Below the pieces are notes generated by a model. That model did not search any database. It was not told where the DNA came from and saw nothing but the letters and a program-made list of their open reading frames with translations. Positions 61,813 through 64,000 of a DNA stretch of 64,000 bases are shown here, piece after piece. The stretch is from Eutypella sp. D-1. Lineage: Eukaryota; Ascomycota; Sordariomycetes; Xylariales; Diatrypaceae. The position numbers and the translations under genes were made by a program. The stretch lies in NCBI GenBank assembly GCA_023313575.1, contig JAJTTP010000033.1:1-64000 (forward strand), in the 5' to 3' direction. How positions within the stretch are numbered: position 1 is the first letter of the stretch; every line of letters begins with the position of its first letter.

Positions 61813-63989
61813 TCAGGGAAGCCGATCAGGGATATCCGCGAGGAAGCGCTCGACGCGGAGCAAGTTATCATGGCGGATGCGACGCGCCTCGTCCGTCTTG
61901 CCGATGCGCCAGAGTAGGTCCTCGAACGCCCAGCGGGCCACGATGGCCTCGATGCGGTGTCGGCGCCGTTGGGGGTGATACCGCACGTCGTCGGTGAACT
62001 GCAGGACTTTTTCCGCGATCGGTTCCGCGCTCTCGAACTCCCGCGCGTCGACGAGCGCCCGCAGCCGAGCCTTCCGCACGTATAGGTCGAATACGTCACG
62101 GTAGTACGCGCTGTCGTCGTAATCATCGTCGGCGAACTTTGGAGGGTCGCTCCTCGTGCACCCCCACGTGGTCGTAAACTCGTGATGATGGTCCCTCCTC
62201 GTCTGCGTCGGGATCGTTGTTCTTTCCGGGGAGGACGTCGTCGTCGTCGTCGTCGTCGTAGTAGTAGTAGTGATAGAAGACCACGTAGCGTAAGCAGCGA
62301 CAGTGACGTACCAGACCCGCGTCTCCCAGCGCTTCTGCCCAGGGAGCGGGTTATACGGGTTGGAGGGGGTGAGGGGCCGGCGCAGCAATTCCGAGCTGCG
62401 GACCCATTCCATGATTCCGCGGACGACGATCCCATCAGTCGGCGTCCCGTCACCGCCATGGCCGCGCTTCGCTTCCGCGGTCGAGACGCCCTCCACGAGT
62501 CTCTGGACGCGCTCCTCTTCGGCCCCGAAAAGCAGGCGTACGCGGTCGAGGTTGCACCGCCAGGCGCGCTCCGCGACCTCGGCCAGCTCGTCACCGCCGT
62601 CGTCGTCACACGCACCATTATCATCGCATCCCGATACACCCCCACGAGAGGATGAGGAGGCAGCGAGCAGCAGATCCCGCGCGACGGCGCGCACGGGGTG
62701 GCGCGGGGCGCGACACGCGGCCATGGCCTCGAGGTGTCGCAGGAACAGGCGCAGCAGGCGGCCCTGGCGCCAATGACACATCTCGTTGACGACGTCGACG
62801 ACGTTCCACATGAGCATGGCGTCGCCTCCCACACCTCCACCCACACCCTCCACCAGATCTCGCAGCGCCTCCTCCGCGAGCAGGAAGGCGCGGCGGACAG
62901 CCTTGCCCGCGAGCCGGCCCTGTCCCCGCGTCCACAGCGTCGCGGCGAGCCCGAAGCTGCGGTACATCTCCGTGCTCGCGAAGGCGTCTGGCGCAGGTGG
63001 CGGCGCGGTGGGACTACAACCCCCGCTACCGTTCTCGCTTCCGGTTCCGGCCCGCCTTGCAGTACCTGGCCGCTCCCACGCCCGCACGCAGTGGAAGATC
63101 GAGAGCGCGCGGCGCTCCTGAGGGGTATCCGTTAGCCTTGCCGGTAAGGATTCCTGCCACCAGGCCGTGGACATCTCAAGGGGGGTTGATGCGTTGGTTT
63201 CGGGTTTCTGTTTCTGTTTCTGTACGTCGATATCGGTGGCATTGCTACTGCTGGTACTGTTTCTCATGCGTTTTCTCATCCCTTTCGCAGCGGCGGAATT
63301 ATCCACTCCTGACTTCCTCGCTACTCTGCCTGGAATGCTCCTCCGATCGCTGCTACCGACGCTTGCTTCTTCCGTCCCCGATGAGCAGACGCTTTCGTCG
63401 CGGGGGGGATTTACGCGGCTGTTGTTGTTATTGTCCTTCGCGTCCCCCCGGGCCTGAGCTACTGCTCCTACAGCACCGCCCCTCGCATTGAGCTTCGCCG
63501 CGCGTCTCTTAGACCTGTTCTTGAAGAACCCCCATCTCGCGAGGCGGATCTTGTACATCCTCGGCCTGGACGATTTCGTCTGCATGTCAGTAACGGAACG
63601 GGGTGAAACAAAAAAAAATAAAACATCACGGGCGGGTGGGCATATGATAGATAGGGACGCACGCACGTTGCGCTGAACCCATGGTCCCGCCTGAGCAACT
63701 GCACGACCTCGCGCAGACGCCGGTGCTCCGTCATGTAGAGCCGCTTGATGTGCGGGTACATGGCGTCCCACTCGGCCTCGGTGTGCTGTCGAAGTTCGCT
63801 GCCGCGCTGTTGATGGCTCCTCTGACCATGATCGTGATTGGTGGTGGTGGCGGCGGTGGCGGTGACGGGCAAGGCCGATTGCCCGGGATCGGAGCCGAAG
63901 GACCCGCTGAGGAAGGCCGCTTCTATACTGCATGCCTGATGATCCCATAGCGGCGGGAACAAGTGAGGTTCTGTTTCGATGTGATACAT
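61813..63989 (-). CDS. Clr5-domain protein (5' end may be incomplete)
   Basis: Predicted 691 aa in two exons (63989-63667 and 63565-61813), transcribed from the right edge. Joining AC|GTGCGT to CCAG|GCC rebuilds an intact Clr5 domain at about residues 73-125: AEWDAMYPHIKRLYMTEHRR, LREVVQLLRRDHGFSATPRM and YKIRLARWGFFKNRSKRR. This is a small DNA-binding-like domain named after a fission-yeast silencing factor and common in filamentous fungi. The rest has basic and Asn/Ser low-complexity, a helical region with paired His/Trp segments, a Thr run encoded by ACG/ACT repeats (about 62235-62270), and a final helical part ending FLADIPDRLP. No stop precedes the ATG within the window, so the true start could lie beyond it. 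Confidence 0.82.
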
Positions 63990-64000
63990 GTTCGAGAAGG

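Noticed and set aside
1..64000. tRNA, 5S rRNA, CRISPR array, prokaryotic-type operon
   Set aside because: No cloverleaf or fungal 5S core words were seen on scanning, and gene structure is eukaryotic; a tRNAscan/Infernal run would settle the RNA genes.

Overview
The window is nuclear DNA of a filamentous ascomycete (Pezizomycotina, most likely Sordariomycetes). Genes have short introns with GT..CTAAC..YAG signals. There are three Zn2Cys6 regulators, an NmrA regulator, a Clr5-domain protein and fungal housekeeping genes (PUS4, MKT1, POLD2 and YTM1 homologues). The left edge is a block of extremely AT-rich sequence typical of repeat-induced point mutation (RIP). No sequence search was possible; names rest on motifs read by eye, and exon boundaries were worked out by hand from reading frame and splice signals.

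Layout. 1-2.1 kb: RIP-degraded repeat. 3.5-10.8 kb: accessory-looking set, with a Zn2Cys6 factor, a beta-hydroxyacid-dehydrogenase-like protein and an amidohydrolase sharing one divergent promoter, then a decayed cytochrome P450 3' end. 13.1-21.3 kb: a pseudouridine synthase (PUS4), an RFTS-domain chromatin protein with no methyltransferase domain, a lysine-rich protein and a small membrane protein. 21.3-30.2 kb: an 8.9 kb stretch with no gene I can support. 30.2-37.6 kb: two more Zn2Cys6 factors. 37.7-42.8 kb: another gene-poor stretch. 42.8-52.3 kb: NmrA, a 2-oxoglutarate/Fe(II) oxygenase of five exons, and MKT1. 54.3-64 kb: an F-box/2EXR-like protein, the DNA polymerase delta small subunit and YTM1 (head to head), and a Clr5-domain protein that reaches the right edge.

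How the parts may fit. The left set looks like a small catabolic or secondary-metabolism group with its own regulator, beside a RIPed repeat and carrying at least one dead enzyme gene. The rest is a normal chromosome arm in which regulatory genes sit next to unusually long non-coding DNA. A perfect 10-bp palindrome, TACCTAGGTA, occurs at least eleven times in the window, always outside exons; this is the clearest signal that the gene annotation does not explain.
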